Source: Lachnospiraceae bacterium
GTDB taxonomy: Bacteria; Bacillota; Clostridia; Lachnospirales; Lachnospiraceae
Length of the DNA stretch: 64,000 nucleotides
Direction of reading: 5' to 3'
Assembly: GCA_017938315.1 (NCBI GenBank)
Contig: JAGBBV010000030.1
Span: 186,001 to 250,000 of the forward strand
A program made the position numbers and the translations under genes. The notes beneath the pieces are model-generated. The model made no database searches, was not told where the DNA came from, and saw only the letters and a list, made by a program, of their open reading frames with translations. Shown here in pieces: positions 8,912 to 18,689 of this stretch (its first letter is position 1; every line of letters starts with the position of its first letter).

Positions 8912-10375
8912 TTAAAAGTTAAAATATAAAAATTCACTAATCTCAGAAAGTGACATAATGCTCCAGAACAGAAGAATAACCACAACAGCTAATTTATGGT
9001 ATGTGAGCTTCAATGATGCTGTTTTTTCTTGGGTATTTTTTAAAGTCATACATCCAAGAACGGAGATACTCATAAATAAAAATAGCGGAAGAAAAGGGCA
9101 TGCAGAAATCAAGTTGCCTAATCCTGCCCGGTATAAAAAACTGACTTCCATCATTTTATTAAAGCTGTCAGTGAGCGGTTGATAAATAGGACCAAAACCA
9201 CCAATAAATAATTGCTCCCAAATAGAGATGGCTTGAGAGACAGATGCTGAGCGGAAAATACTCAATGTAAAGGTGAAAAATGAAAAGGTAAGTATAACCT
9301 TTATAAATTTTGGAGTTTTCCAATTAGGGATTTTAAAAATGCGTTCTAAGATAACGAAAGCACCATTCAATGCACCCCAAAGAATGTATGTCCAGTTAGC
9401 TCCATGCCAAAAACCGCTTATAAAGAAAACTATAAATACGTTAAAGAGAGTTCTGGAATTTCCTTTTCTGCTTCCACCAAGAGGGATGTAAACATAATGA
9501 ATAAAGAATCTTGATAATGTCATATGCCAACGATTCCATAACTCTGTTACAGAAGCAGACTTATAAGGTGAATTAAAGTTTTGAGGCAATTCAATATTCA
9601 TCATATAACCGATGCCATATGCCATGTCACAATAACCACTGAAATCAAAATAAATCTGCATGGCAGAACAGAGTAATACGAGAATAACACTGGGAGTGTT
9701 TAAATCAGAGATATTGCCGTAACCTATAGTTACTACCTTGGAAAAAATATCTGCAAGCAAAACCTTTTTGGCTAGTCCCAGTGAAAAAGCATAAATACCT
9801 CTGCATAAATTGTCAAAATTAAGGTGTTTTTTTGTTTCATCACGAAATTGAGGAATCAGTTCTGTGTGAAAAACAATCGGACCGGCAATTAACTGCGGAA
9901 AATAGGATACATATGCAGCATATTCAAGAAAAGAATATTTTTCGCAATCCTTCCGGTAACAATCAATGACATAGGATAGTTGCTGGAAGGTGTAAAAACT
10001 GATTCCCAAAGGTAATGCCAGTCTCAAAAATGGCAAGCTTGTTTTGAATATAATGTTGATATTATCAATAAAAAAATCAAAATATTTAAAATAGAAGAAA
10101 ATACCTATATTAAAGAAGAGACCAAATCCTAAAAAAACACGTCGTACTTTTGGGGTATCAAAGTGCATCATCTGGTTGGTGATGAAATAATTAACAATAA
10201 TACTGGTAATTAAGACATACAGATAATAAATATTATTGTATCCGTAAAACCATAAAGACATTCCAATAACAAAAGCCAGTGCTGATTTATATTTTTTAAA
10301 ATGATTTAGCGTATAATAACCGATTAAAGTCAGTGGGAAAAACAAAAATATAAAAATATAAGAGTTAAATAACAT
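8912..10375 (-). CDS. MBOAT family membrane O-acyltransferase (DltB/AlgI type)
   Basis: A polytopic membrane protein of 487 residues that is expected to pass acyl groups, typically acetyl, across the membrane to a surface polysaccharide. Family signatures visible are MLFNSYIFIFLFFPL at the N-terminus, FFPQLIAGPI, YFDFSGYCDMAYGIG, and SGFWHGANWTYILWG with the active-site His. The start at 10375 matches the N-terminus of the paralogue at 43951 and has AAAGGAAG upstream; a longer frame from 10441 would begin inside the promoter. It forms a two-gene operon with the SGNH-like protein. This pair and the 43951/45404 pair belong to the same subfamily. Confidence 0.93.
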   Translation of the reverse strand: MLFNSYIFIFLFFPLTLIGYYTLNHFKKYKSALAFVIGMSLWFYGYNNIYYLYVLITSIIVNYFITNQMMHFDTPKVRRVFLGFGLFFNIGIFFYFKYFDFFIDNINIIFKTSLPFLRLALPLGISFYTFQQLSYVIDCYRKDCEKYSFLEYAAYVSYFPQLIAGPIVFHTELIPQFRDETKKHLNFDNLCRGIYAFSLGLAKKVLLADIFSKVVTIGYGNISDLNTPSVILVLLCSAMQIYFDFSGYCDMAYGIGYMMNIELPQNFNSPYKSASVTELWNRWHMTLSRFFIHYVYIPLGGSRKGNSRTLFNVFIVFFISGFWHGANWTYILWGALNGAFVILERIFKIPNWKTPKFIKVILTFSFFTFTLSIFRSASVSQAISIWEQLFIGGFGPIYQPLTDSFNKMMEVSFLYRAGLGNLISACPFLPLFLFMSISVLGCMTLKNTQEKTASLKLTYHKLAVVVILLFWSIMSLSEISEFLYFNF

Positions 10376-10429
10376 AGATTTAGATACTTCCTTTCGGGCA
10401 ATAGTCCAATTTGGGAAAAAATCAATAAT

Positions 10430-10458
10430 ATTATATGTCACGGGGGGATAATTTACAA
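10430..10458 (-). promoter_or_regulatory. Sigma-A promoter for the minus-strand acylation operon
   Basis: Reading the minus strand, TTGTAA (10453-10458), a 17-base spacer and TATAAT (10430-10435) lie 55 bases ahead of the MBOAT start. It diverges from the + promoter at 10473. Confidence 0.7.
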
Positions 10459-10472
10459 TAGAATTTAAAAAT

Positions 10473-10501
10473 TTGATTATAAATACAAGATATGGTATAC
10501 T
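10473..10501 (+). promoter_or_regulatory. Sigma-A extended -10 promoter for the 10.5-29 kb operon
   Basis: TTGATT (10473-10478), a 17-base spacer and TATACT (10496-10501), with an extended -10 TGG immediately before it. The next gene starts at 10555. The string TGGTATACT is shared with the promoter at 29112. Confidence 0.75.
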
Positions 10502-10554
10502 TTTAATAATTATGTTTAGAAAAAAATAACGTAAAAGGAATCAGAAAAACAGGC

Positions 10555-12321
10555 ATGAAAAAAGTGACTTTACTGGGGAAAATACGAGGTATATTTGATA
10601 GAAAACAAAAGGTACAACTTGTCATATTGGGAGCTATGATTTTTATAGGAGGCATCTTGGAGACACTGGGCGTCAGCGGTATGATACCGGTGGTGACAGC
10701 ACTTCTTACTCCTGATGAATTGCAAAAATTTGTGGACAAGTATGTTTTTTTACAAAAAACATGCAATACTCTGGGAATCGAAAGTGTCAGTGAACTGACA
10801 ATGGCGCTCTTAGTTGGTCTTATCATTGTGTACGTGGTGAAAAATGCGTATATTTTGTTTTTAACCTACAAACAAAATACGTTTATTACCCATAACAGAA
10901 ACCGGATGATTAGCCGCGTAATGGCAGATTTTTTAAATCGTCCCTATGAACAGTATCTGGGGGCAGATATTCCTACTGTATTCCGTATAACTGACAGTGA
11001 CATTCCACAAACATTCACTTTGATATTAGCGATGCTGCAGCTGGCATCAGAAGTAGTGGTTTCCTTTTTGATTTTCTTGGTGCTTGTTATTCAGGATCCT
11101 GCAATGACTTTGTTTATTATTGCCATTTTTGGAATTATGACATTGCTCATATTAAAAGTAATTAAGCCGAAGATGAACAAAATAGGTGCAGATAATCAGA
11201 ATATTCAATCTAGAATTGCCAAATGGAGATTACAGGCAATCTATGGGTTGAAAGATGTAAAAGTATTAAACAGAGAAGAATTTTTTATAAGAAATTATTA
11301 TGAGACAGGAAAGATAGGTGCAGATGTAAGCCGGAATTATACTGTCCTAAATAATACGCCAAGACTGCTGATAGAAACTGTTTTTATTACCGCAGTACTT
11401 TCCTTTGTGGCGGTATATATCAAGAGTGACGGGAATGTCGCAAATATGGTTACAACCATTGCGACCTTCGGTGTGGCAGCCATGCGTGTGCTTCCCAGCG
11501 TTAATAGGATTAATACCTATATCACAGAAATAGCTTATACGACGCCGAGTCTCAATTTTGTATATGAAAACCTGCAGGAAAGCATGAAAAACGATGCTTT
11601 GCTGATTGAGCGTAAAGAAAAATCTCAGGCGGAAAAATTAAAGCTTACAGACAAAATAGAATTAAATCATATCAGTTTTCATTATCCGGATTCTGACAAA
11701 GATATTTTTAAAGATGCCCACATGGAAGTGCATAAAGGGAAATCAGTAGGTATTATAGGAGCATCCGGTGCAGGTAAGTCAACCATTGTGGATGTGCTTT
11801 TGGGACTTTTGCATGTACAAGAGGGAAAAATTACCTGTGACGGAGTCGATATATTCAAGAATTATGAATCATGGCTTGCCCAAATAGGGTATATTCCGCA
11901 GGCAATTTATTTGGTAGACGAATCCATTCGTGATAACATAGCGTTTGGTATTGACGCTGAAGAAATTGATGATGAAAGAATCTGGAAGGTGCTTGAAGAA
12001 GCACAATTGAAAGAATTTGTGGAAGAACTTCCGGAAGGCCTTGACACCAAAATCGGTGACAGGGGAGTGCGTTTGTCTGGTGGACAGAGACAGCGAATCG
12101 GTATTGCCAGGGCACTCTATAATGATCCTGAGATTTTGGTGTTTGATGAAGCTACATCGGCCCTTGACAATGATACGGAAGCAGCGGTTATGGAGGCAAT
12201 CAATAGTTTCCACGGCAAAAAGACCATGGTGATTATTGCCCATCGTTTAAATACCATTGCCAAGTGTGATACAATCTATAAAGTTGAAAACGCCAAATTG
12301 ATTGAGACATCTTTGGAGTAA
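10555..12321 (+). CDS. ABC exporter, fused permease-ATPase (PglK/MsbA type)
   Basis: A 588-residue half-transporter with an N-terminal six-helix exporter domain (first helices about 20-50 and 80-105) and a C-terminal ATPase: Walker A GASGAGKST at 402-410, signature LSGGQRQR, Walker B ILVFDEATSALD and switch region IIAHR. It would work as a homodimer. By position at the head of a glycan operon it may flip lipid-linked oligosaccharides, as PglK does, or export another product. A paralogue of similar size is at 39905. First gene behind the promoter at 10473-10501. Confidence 0.92.
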   Translation: MKKVTLLGKIRGIFDRKQKVQLVILGAMIFIGGILETLGVSGMIPVVTALLTPDELQKFVDKYVFLQKTCNTLGIESVSELTMALLVGLIIVYVVKNAYILFLTYKQNTFITHNRNRMISRVMADFLNRPYEQYLGADIPTVFRITDSDIPQTFTLILAMLQLASEVVVSFLIFLVLVIQDPAMTLFIIAIFGIMTLLILKVIKPKMNKIGADNQNIQSRIAKWRLQAIYGLKDVKVLNREEFFIRNYYETGKIGADVSRNYTVLNNTPRLLIETVFITAVLSFVAVYIKSDGNVANMVTTIATFGVAAMRVLPSVNRINTYITEIAYTTPSLNFVYENLQESMKNDALLIERKEKSQAEKLKLTDKIELNHISFHYPDSDKDIFKDAHMEVHKGKSVGIIGASGAGKSTIVDVLLGLLHVQEGKITCDGVDIFKNYESWLAQIGYIPQAIYLVDESIRDNIAFGIDAEEIDDERIWKVLEEAQLKEFVEELPEGLDTKIGDRGVRLSGGQRQRIGIARALYNDPEILVFDEATSALDNDTEAAVMEAINSFHGKKTMVIIAHRLNTIAKCDTIYKVENAKLIETSLE

Positions 12322-12348
12322 GAAAGGTAAGAAAGGGAACAGAAATTT

Positions 12349-13380
12349 ATGATTGGAACAGAGTTTCTGAAAGGACAGGGACTGGGGAATCAGTTATTCT
12401 GTTATGTGACGGCCAGAGCGATTGCTGAAGAAAACGGATATGAATTCGGTACGGCCGGTCAGGAAATTTTTGCCGTAAATATGCATAGTGACCGTGGCAT
12501 GTATTTTATGGATATGGATCTCGGTCATGTGATTACACAGGAACAAAAGAAAACATTTAAGATATATCAGGATGATGAGACCCGTTTGTTTATTGGAAAT
12601 TCCAAACATGATTTGGAACACGGCTGCTATATCAGCGGCGCGGATGAAGGAATGCATCATGTGGAAGACAATACTCTTATCTACGGAAACATGCAGGATG
12701 AATCCTATTTTATTAAGTATATTGATAAAGTAAAAGAATGGCTCTGCGTAAAGCCGGAATATGATTCCTATGAGTATAGCAGGGACAATCTGTGTATTAT
12801 TAATATGCGCGGTGGGGAATATACGAGCAGTCTTGAATTATACATTGACAAAAAATATTGGCTGCATGGAATGAAAGAGATGAAGAAAATCCGTCCTGAT
12901 ATGGAATTTATGATTATTACGGATGACGTTGAAGCGGCAGGGAAAATGCTTCCGGGCATTCCGGCTTATCATTTTGACATCGGCAAGGATTATGTGACCT
13001 TAAAAAATGCACACTATTTGCTGTTATCAAATTCGTCTTTTGCATGTTTGCCGGCCCACACCAGCGACACGCTAAAATTTGCTATTGCGCCCAAATATTG
13101 GGCAAGACATAACGTGTCAGATGGCTATTGGGCATCAGAACAGAATATTTACAGTTTGTTTCATTATATGGATCGTAGGGGGAGACTCTTTACCGCGGAG
13201 AGCTGCAGGAAAGAGCTTTCCCTATACAAAGAAAAATCAAAAAAATATGCAAAGAGAAACAAACGTCCGGGAAAAATAGGATTTATGATTCAAAAATTGC
13301 GGAGCAGAGTTGTTTATTGGTGGTTTTATTTAAAGAAGATTTATCGGGCTCTTATCAGAAGACTAAAAAAGCAAAGGTGA
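12349..13380 (+). CDS. GT11-like glycosyltransferase
   Basis: A 343-residue protein with a divergent GT11 pattern: GQGLGNQLFCYV near the N-terminus, INMRGGEY in the position of the HxRRGDY donor-binding block, and LLSNSSFACLPAH where GT11 proteins have NSSFSWWGAWL. The last ~60 residues are strongly basic (Lys/Arg), which may hold it at the membrane. It is probably a GDP-sugar-dependent transferase related to alpha-1,2-fucosyltransferases, but the His of HxRRGDY is replaced by Asn, so donor or linkage may differ. Same operon as the preceding ABC exporter (27-base gap); a 4-base gap separates it from the DUF5672 gene. Confidence 0.68.
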   Translation: MIGTEFLKGQGLGNQLFCYVTARAIAEENGYEFGTAGQEIFAVNMHSDRGMYFMDMDLGHVITQEQKKTFKIYQDDETRLFIGNSKHDLEHGCYISGADEGMHHVEDNTLIYGNMQDESYFIKYIDKVKEWLCVKPEYDSYEYSRDNLCIINMRGGEYTSSLELYIDKKYWLHGMKEMKKIRPDMEFMIITDDVEAAGKMLPGIPAYHFDIGKDYVTLKNAHYLLLSNSSFACLPAHTSDTLKFAIAPKYWARHNVSDGYWASEQNIYSLFHYMDRRGRLFTAESCRKELSLYKEKSKKYAKRNKRPGKIGFMIQKLRSRVVYWWFYLKKIYRALIRRLKKQR

Positions 13381-13384
13381 AAGA

Positions 13385-14155
13385 ATGAATAAAGATGTAC
13401 AGAAAAAACTGCAGCTGCCGAACGTTACATTGGCAGCCATGAGCAGTGTAAAAGTATATGAAACGGTAAAAGCTTTGCAATACAGTATGCAGGGGATTGA
13501 GTTTGGTGAAGTGGTTTTGATTACCCACAGAAAGCCGTTATTTTTGCCGAAGGGTATCACATATAAGCATACATCCAAACTTACGGATATTGATTGCTTC
13601 AACTATAAGATGGTGTATGAATTGGGGGATTATATTTCCACAGATTACGTGCTTCTGGTACACTATGATGGATTTGTAGTCCACCCGGAAAAATGGCGGG
13701 ATGAATTCTTTGACTATGATTATATCGGATCCCCTTGGCCTGTTCCGGCACCGGGAACCCGGCATTGTTATCATGATATTTATGGTAATTTGTGCCGCGT
13801 GGGAAACAGTGTATCCCTTCGCAGTAAAAGACTTTTGGATTTCCCCAGAGAAGCAAACCTGAAATGGGAAAAAGACGAAGACGGATTTTACAATGAAGAT
13901 GCTTTTATCTGTTGCATGAACAAACATAGGCTCGAGGAAGCGGGGATGAGTATAGCACCGGTGGAAGTTGCCAAATATTTTGGACATGAGCATCCGGTTC
14001 CTGAAACGCTGGATGTGGATGCTCCGTTTGTTTTTCATAAATGGTGGGGAAGAAATGAGAACTATCCTCGATTTGAAAATCCATGGACTAAGCTGTGGAA
14101 AAATTTTAAAAATATTGTAAGACCACTGCTGTTTTGGAGAAACATAAACAAATAA
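13385..14155 (+). CDS. DUF5672-type putative glycosyltransferase
   Basis: A 256-residue protein with the pattern of the DUF5672 family found in polysaccharide loci: an N-terminal strand region, VLLVHYDGFVVHPEKW, DYIGSPWP and VGNSVSLRSKRLLD, then a late His-rich stretch (GHEHPVPE) and FVFHKWWG. The family is thought to be glycosyltransferase-like, but I know of no reaction firmly assigned to it. It lies between the GT11-like gene (4-base gap) and a GT17 gene, supporting a role in assembling the same oligosaccharide. Confidence 0.7.
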   Translation: MNKDVQKKLQLPNVTLAAMSSVKVYETVKALQYSMQGIEFGEVVLITHRKPLFLPKGITYKHTSKLTDIDCFNYKMVYELGDYISTDYVLLVHYDGFVVHPEKWRDEFFDYDYIGSPWPVPAPGTRHCYHDIYGNLCRVGNSVSLRSKRLLDFPREANLKWEKDEDGFYNEDAFICCMNKHRLEEAGMSIAPVEVAKYFGHEHPVPETLDVDAPFVFHKWWGRNENYPRFENPWTKLWKNFKNIVRPLLFWRNINK

Positions 14156-14178
14156 CCAATTAAGAAAGAGTAGAAAAA

Positions 14179-15120
14179 ATGGTATACGATTGCATTCCTT
14201 TTTTTAACGAAATAGACATTTTGAAGATGAGGCTTCATATATTAGCACCTATTGTAGATAAGTTTATTATCGAGGAAGCCACAGTTACTTTTTCGGGAGA
14301 ACCAAAGGAACTTTGCTTTGAAAAAAACAAAGATCTGTTCCGGGAGTTTCTGCCCAAAATTGAATATATTATAGTGGACGATTCACCGGTAGAAGCAACT
14401 ACCCATGTAAGAGATAACTTCCAAAAAAATGCCTTGATAAAAGGACTTACGGATGCAACGGAGGATGACGTAATTATATTAAGTGATGTGGATGAAATTC
14501 CCAATCCCAAAGTGCTGAAGGAAATTATAGGAAACTTTGATAAGGACAAGGTATATCACCTGGCACAGAGAATGTTTTACTGTTTCTTAAATATGGAAGA
14601 GATGTCAGGTAAACTCCTTTCCATAACGGGGGAGTTCCCCGGTGTGGAGCGTAAGATGTGGCTTGGAACCAAAGTTTTCAGCAAGAAAGCGATTCCGGAA
14701 GGCGGCATTATACGGATGCGAGAGTCTTCTGTACTTTCACCGGATGCAGTGCGGATTGCAGATGGCGGATGGCATTTTGGCTATATGGGAAATACAGGAG
14801 AAAAGGATGTGGCAAAGCGTATTGGTACAAAAGTGGTGGCTGCGGCACATCAGGAATATAATGACGATGTACTTTTAAAAGAAGCGGCGGACCGTCTGAT
14901 CATAGGGCAGGACATGTTTGGAAGGGACGCAAAGTTTGAAAGAGTAGAAGTAGATGAAAGCTATCCGGAATATCTTCTGACACATCGGGATGAATATGAA
15001 TATCTGATCATGCCGCCTGTTAGCAAAGGGAAAATTTTTTGGATAAAAGGAACTATGAAGATAAAACGGCTGCTCAGACGCATAGTGCGTAAAATAAAAC
15101 GGATTAGAGGTAGCGTATGA
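14179..15120 (+). CDS. GT17 family glycosyltransferase (MGAT3-like)
   Basis: A 313-residue protein with features of GT17, whose characterised eukaryotic member (MGAT3) adds the bisecting beta-1,4-GlcNAc of N-glycans. Visible are YDCIPFFNEIDILKMRL at the N-terminus, DKFIIEEATVTFSG, the RDNFQKNAL segment, IILSDVDEIPNP with a DxD-type motif, and GGWHFGYMG. There is no N-terminal anchor; the C-terminus is very basic, which suggests peripheral membrane binding. Function in bacteria is inferred only from the family. The TGA overlaps the next ATG (ATGA), coupling it to the initiating phosphoglycosyltransferase. A second GT17 is at 28028. Confidence 0.85.
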   Translation: MVYDCIPFFNEIDILKMRLHILAPIVDKFIIEEATVTFSGEPKELCFEKNKDLFREFLPKIEYIIVDDSPVEATTHVRDNFQKNALIKGLTDATEDDVIILSDVDEIPNPKVLKEIIGNFDKDKVYHLAQRMFYCFLNMEEMSGKLLSITGEFPGVERKMWLGTKVFSKKAIPEGGIIRMRESSVLSPDAVRIADGGWHFGYMGNTGEKDVAKRIGTKVVAAAHQEYNDDVLLKEAADRLIIGQDMFGRDAKFERVEVDESYPEYLLTHRDEYEYLIMPPVSKGKIFWIKGTMKIKRLLRRIVRKIKRIRGSV

Positions 15121-16487
15121 ATCGAAAAAACAGAATGATAGAAGTATACGGACTCTGGTTTGCAGATCTTATGGTAGTGTTGGTGTCCTTTGTGCTTGCA
15201 ACCTATATCCGTTTTGGAAACTTCAAAGATATGAATGATAAAGAGATACACTTTCAAGTGTGTCTCGTTGCTCTTTTATTTTGTACGGTATATTCTTTCT
15301 TTCTGGAATGGAACCACCAATTTTTAAAGCGCGGATATGCAAAAGAGTTTTACGCAGTTTTTAAATACAATGTGTTTATGCTTTTGGTAACCCAAACCAT
15401 TATGGCTTTCCTAAAATGGGCTGATACGTTTTCCCGTTTAGTGATGGCTTACTTTGTAGTGATTAACTTATTACTGTCGTTTATTGTCCATATAACCATT
15501 AAAAAAATAATTAAAATGCATTATAAATCGGATTTGTCCAAAATAAAGGTATTGGTCATTACCCAAAGTGATTTGGCAAGTGCTGTAAAGGAAAAACTCA
15601 CACGTAATCTGGACATTAATTACGAGATTGTACAAACAGTGCTGATTGAAGAATGGCAGGAAGACTTTTTGGAAAAAGCTACTTTTATGGCAGTGGATGA
15701 AGTGTTTATTTATACGCCGGTATTATCCCAGAAAAAGGTACAGGAGATCATCAGTGCCTTTGATGAAATGGGAGTTGACTGTCATTATTGTGTGAAATTA
15801 GATGGAATATGGTCAGATAGGAGCAGTATCGGAGAATTTGGAAACTATTCTGTAATTACTTATACCAGATTTAGGAGCAGTTATAAAAAATATTTTGTAA
15901 AGAGGGTTATGGATATTGCCGGCGGACTGGTAGGTATGCTGATTACCATCCTGTTTTATCCTTTTGTGGCTCTTGCCATAAAAATGGATTCACCGGGACC
16001 GGTGCTGTTTTCCCAAGTGCGTATCGGACGTAATGGCAGAAGATTTAAGATATATAAATTCCGTTCTATGTACATGGATGCGGAGGAGAGAAAAAAGGAA
16101 CTGGAAAAGCAAAACGAAATGCAGGGACTCATGTTTAAGATGGAAAATGACCCCCGTATTACAAAGGTAGGTAGATTTATCCGAAAGTCCAGTATTGATG
16201 AATTGCCTCAGTTTTACAATGTTTTAAGAGGCGATATGAGCCTTGTAGGGACAAGACCGCCGACGGCTGATGAATTTGAAAAATATGACCAATATTATCG
16301 CCGCAGAATCAGCATGACACCGGGACTTACCGGGTTGTGGCAGGTGAGCGGAAGAAGCGAAATTGAAAATTTTGATGATGTGGTAAAGTACGATTTAGAA
16401 TATATCGATAACTGGTCACTTACATTAGACGTTAAAATTTTACTGCGTACGGTGTGGGTAGTTATAGCAGGAAGAGGTTCCAAATAA
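15117..16487 (+). CDS. Polyprenyl glycosylphosphotransferase (initiating sugar transferase)
   Basis: A 456-residue membrane enzyme expected to start glycan assembly by moving a sugar-1-phosphate from a nucleotide sugar to undecaprenyl phosphate. The N-terminal half has about four TM helices and a Rossmann-like soluble section. The C-terminal bacterial sugar transferase domain has a re-entrant hydrophobic segment after KRVMDIAGG, then SPGPVLFSQVRIGRNG, FRSMYMDAE, SSIDELPQF, LVGTRPP and TPGLTGLWQVSGR. It is the only such enzyme in the window, so it probably initiates at least one of the glycans made here. Translation is coupled to the GT17 gene. Confidence 0.94.
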   Translation: MNRKNRMIEVYGLWFADLMVVLVSFVLATYIRFGNFKDMNDKEIHFQVCLVALLFCTVYSFFLEWNHQFLKRGYAKEFYAVFKYNVFMLLVTQTIMAFLKWADTFSRLVMAYFVVINLLLSFIVHITIKKIIKMHYKSDLSKIKVLVITQSDLASAVKEKLTRNLDINYEIVQTVLIEEWQEDFLEKATFMAVDEVFIYTPVLSQKKVQEIISAFDEMGVDCHYCVKLDGIWSDRSSIGEFGNYSVITYTRFRSSYKKYFVKRVMDIAGGLVGMLITILFYPFVALAIKMDSPGPVLFSQVRIGRNGRRFKIYKFRSMYMDAEERKKELEKQNEMQGLMFKMENDPRITKVGRFIRKSSIDELPQFYNVLRGDMSLVGTRPPTADEFEKYDQYYRRRISMTPGLTGLWQVSGRSEIENFDDVVKYDLEYIDNWSLTLDVKILLRTVWVVIAGRGSK

Positions 16488-16499
16488 GTAGGAGATGGC

Positions 16500-17489
16500 A
16501 TGCAACCGTTAATCAGTGTGATTGTTCCGGTTTACAACGGACAGGACTATTTGGAAAAATGCATAGAAAGCATTCAGGCACAGACTTATGACAATGTGGA
16601 AATTATTATCGTCAATGATGGTTCCACAGATGGCACAGGTCAGGTTTGCGTGCGTCTAAAAGAAATGTATTCCAATATTCATATTATCACTATGGAAGAC
16701 GAAGGTGTGTCGGCTGCGCGGAATGCAGGACTTGACGCGGCAAAAGGTGCGTTTGTAACTTTTGTGGATGCAGATGACAGGATTCGTCCAAAGATGTTGG
16801 AAGTTTTACATCGTGGCATTATGAATACAGGAAGTGACGTTTGCGGATGTCGCTTTCTTATGTGGAAGAGTGACGAGGAATGGAAAAACTTACAGAAGAA
16901 GCATTATCGGATAGAAAGCCCTATTGTTTATGAGCCCGGAGAGTACTTGGAAGCAGAGGTTTTAAATGGAAACAGCCGTTGCTGGAGTAAATTATACAGA
17001 CGGGCAGCCATTGGAAAACTGCGATTTAAAAGAGGGCTTACCATTGGAGAAGACATGCTCTTTGTGGTAGAACTTTTACCCTATATCAGAAGTATATCGG
17101 AGATTGCTTATCCCGGATATGGTTACTATGTAAATCCCAAAGGCGCAATGAACAGAACCTTTACACCCAGGTATATGGATCAGATTGCCTGTTGGGAGGT
17201 GGCACGCAGTAAGATGCCGGATAAGCCGCGGGTACAAGCAAAAGTTACTACAATTCTACTTGTTTCTATTATGCTTACGGTGGGTAAAATTGCAGAACTT
17301 GGTGGAAAAGACAGAAAAAAATACAAGAAATATATAGAAATCTGTAATGCAAAAATAAAAGAAGAAATAAAAGTGGAAGGTGCCTATGAAGGGCTTTCCA
17401 AAGGCTATCAGATAAAGGTAAAATTTTTTGGTTTGCTTCCGAAGCTATATGTTTTTTTATACCATTTCAGGAAATATAAAAAAGCATAA
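16500..17489 (+). CDS. GT2 family glycosyltransferase
   Basis: A 329-residue GT-A glycosyltransferase: ISVIVPVYNGQDYL at the N-terminus, VNDGSTDGT, GVSAARNAGL and VDADD. The C-terminal part is helical and basic with a hydrophobic stretch. AGGAGATGG directly precedes the ATG at 16500, 12 bases after the phosphoglycosyltransferase, so it could add the second sugar of the repeat unit; that order is inference from position only. Confidence 0.92.
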   Translation: MQPLISVIVPVYNGQDYLEKCIESIQAQTYDNVEIIIVNDGSTDGTGQVCVRLKEMYSNIHIITMEDEGVSAARNAGLDAAKGAFVTFVDADDRIRPKMLEVLHRGIMNTGSDVCGCRFLMWKSDEEWKNLQKKHYRIESPIVYEPGEYLEAEVLNGNSRCWSKLYRRAAIGKLRFKRGLTIGEDMLFVVELLPYIRSISEIAYPGYGYYVNPKGAMNRTFTPRYMDQIACWEVARSKMPDKPRVQAKVTTILLVSIMLTVGKIAELGGKDRKKYKKYIEICNAKIKEEIKVEGAYEGLSKGYQIKVKFFGLLPKLYVFLYHFRKYKKA

Positions 17490-17507
17490 GAAAGGTAATT
17501 GGCAACA

Positions 17508-18689
17508 ATGAAGGAAGAGTTAATATTATATATGCACGCAGGCAGTGCCAATCACGGCTGTGAAGCCATTGTCAACAGCCTGTGCCATATGATAAAGGAA
17601 AAAACAGTACTTATCAGTTATTTTGGTGAGGAAGATAAAAAATACACATTGAAAGACTTATGTCATATTAGGAATGAGCGCAGATTTGAGAACCATAAAA
17701 TAGCTCATATTTTATACTATATATACCGGAAACTCACAAAAGATGAGACCAGCTTTATCAGATACCGCTACAAGGGGATTTTTGGAAAAGACATGTCACC
17801 TATAGCGATTTCCATTGGTGGTGATAATTACTGTTATGATTCCATGCTTCATGACTTACGCTTGTCCAATAAAGCTTTTTCAGAGAGGGGCGTAAAGACC
17901 ATTCTTTTGGGCTGTTCCATAGAACCTGAACTTTTGGAAAGAGACGAAATAGTGAAAGATCTGATGCAATATCATACCATTATTGCTAGGGAAAGCATTA
18001 CCTATGAGGCATTAACCCAAAAAGTAAACGGCCCCCGGATATTGTGTTACCCCGACCCCGCTTTCACTTTGAGGAAAAAAGAAATAACCTTACCGGAGAA
18101 CTTCATGCCGGGAAATACCCTGGGAATTAATATAAGCCCTATGATACAGGATAATGAAAAGGAATCGGGGATCACAATGGACTGTTACCGCGAATTAATT
18201 CGATACGTGGTGGAAGAGACAGACATGCAAATAGCCTTAATTCCTCATGTAGTCCGGGCACAGAATGATGACAGAAAGCCCATTCATGAATTGTATGAGG
18301 AGTTTAAGGATACCGGAAGAGTAGTGGAAATACCGGATGGAAGCTGTGAGGAACTAAAAGGAATCATCAGTAAATGCCGTTTCTTTGTAGGGGCAAGAAC
18401 CCATGCAACCATCGCGGCATATTCGACTTGTGTTCCCACCCTTGTGGTTGGCTATTCAGTAAAAGCAAAAGGAATTGCAAAGGATTTATTTGGAACAGAA
18501 GAAAATTACGTGCTTCCTGTACAAAGTTTGAAAGAAAAAGAGGATTTAAAGAAGGCGTTCCTTTGGCTTATGAAACATGAAGAAGAAATCAGTGAGCATT
18601 TGGGACAAATGATGCCTGCTTATATTGAGAAGGCATTTATGACAGGGAAAGAAGTAGACAGATTATGGGAAGAGTGCAGTCGGCAGTAA
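17508..18689 (+). CDS. Polysaccharide pyruvyl transferase family protein
   Basis: A 393-residue member of the pyruvyl transferase family, which adds ketal-linked pyruvate from phosphoenolpyruvate to sugars of exopolysaccharides; some members have other roles. Seen are HAGSANHGCEAIVNSL at the N-terminus, SIGGDNYCYD, RESITYEAL and, in the second half, GARTHATIAAYSTCVPTLVVGYSVKAKGIA. I place the start at the ATG at 17508, since AAAGG at 17491-17495 is too close to the TTG at 17499. It overlaps the following flippase gene by 25 bases. Confidence 0.88.
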   Translation: MKEELILYMHAGSANHGCEAIVNSLCHMIKEKTVLISYFGEEDKKYTLKDLCHIRNERRFENHKIAHILYYIYRKLTKDETSFIRYRYKGIFGKDMSPIAISIGGDNYCYDSMLHDLRLSNKAFSERGVKTILLGCSIEPELLERDEIVKDLMQYHTIIARESITYEALTQKVNGPRILCYPDPAFTLRKKEITLPENFMPGNTLGINISPMIQDNEKESGITMDCYRELIRYVVEETDMQIALIPHVVRAQNDDRKPIHELYEEFKDTGRVVEIPDGSCEELKGIISKCRFFVGARTHATIAAYSTCVPTLVVGYSVKAKGIAKDLFGTEENYVLPVQSLKEKEDLKKAFLWLMKHEEEISEHLGQMMPAYIEKAFMTGKEVDRLWEECSRQ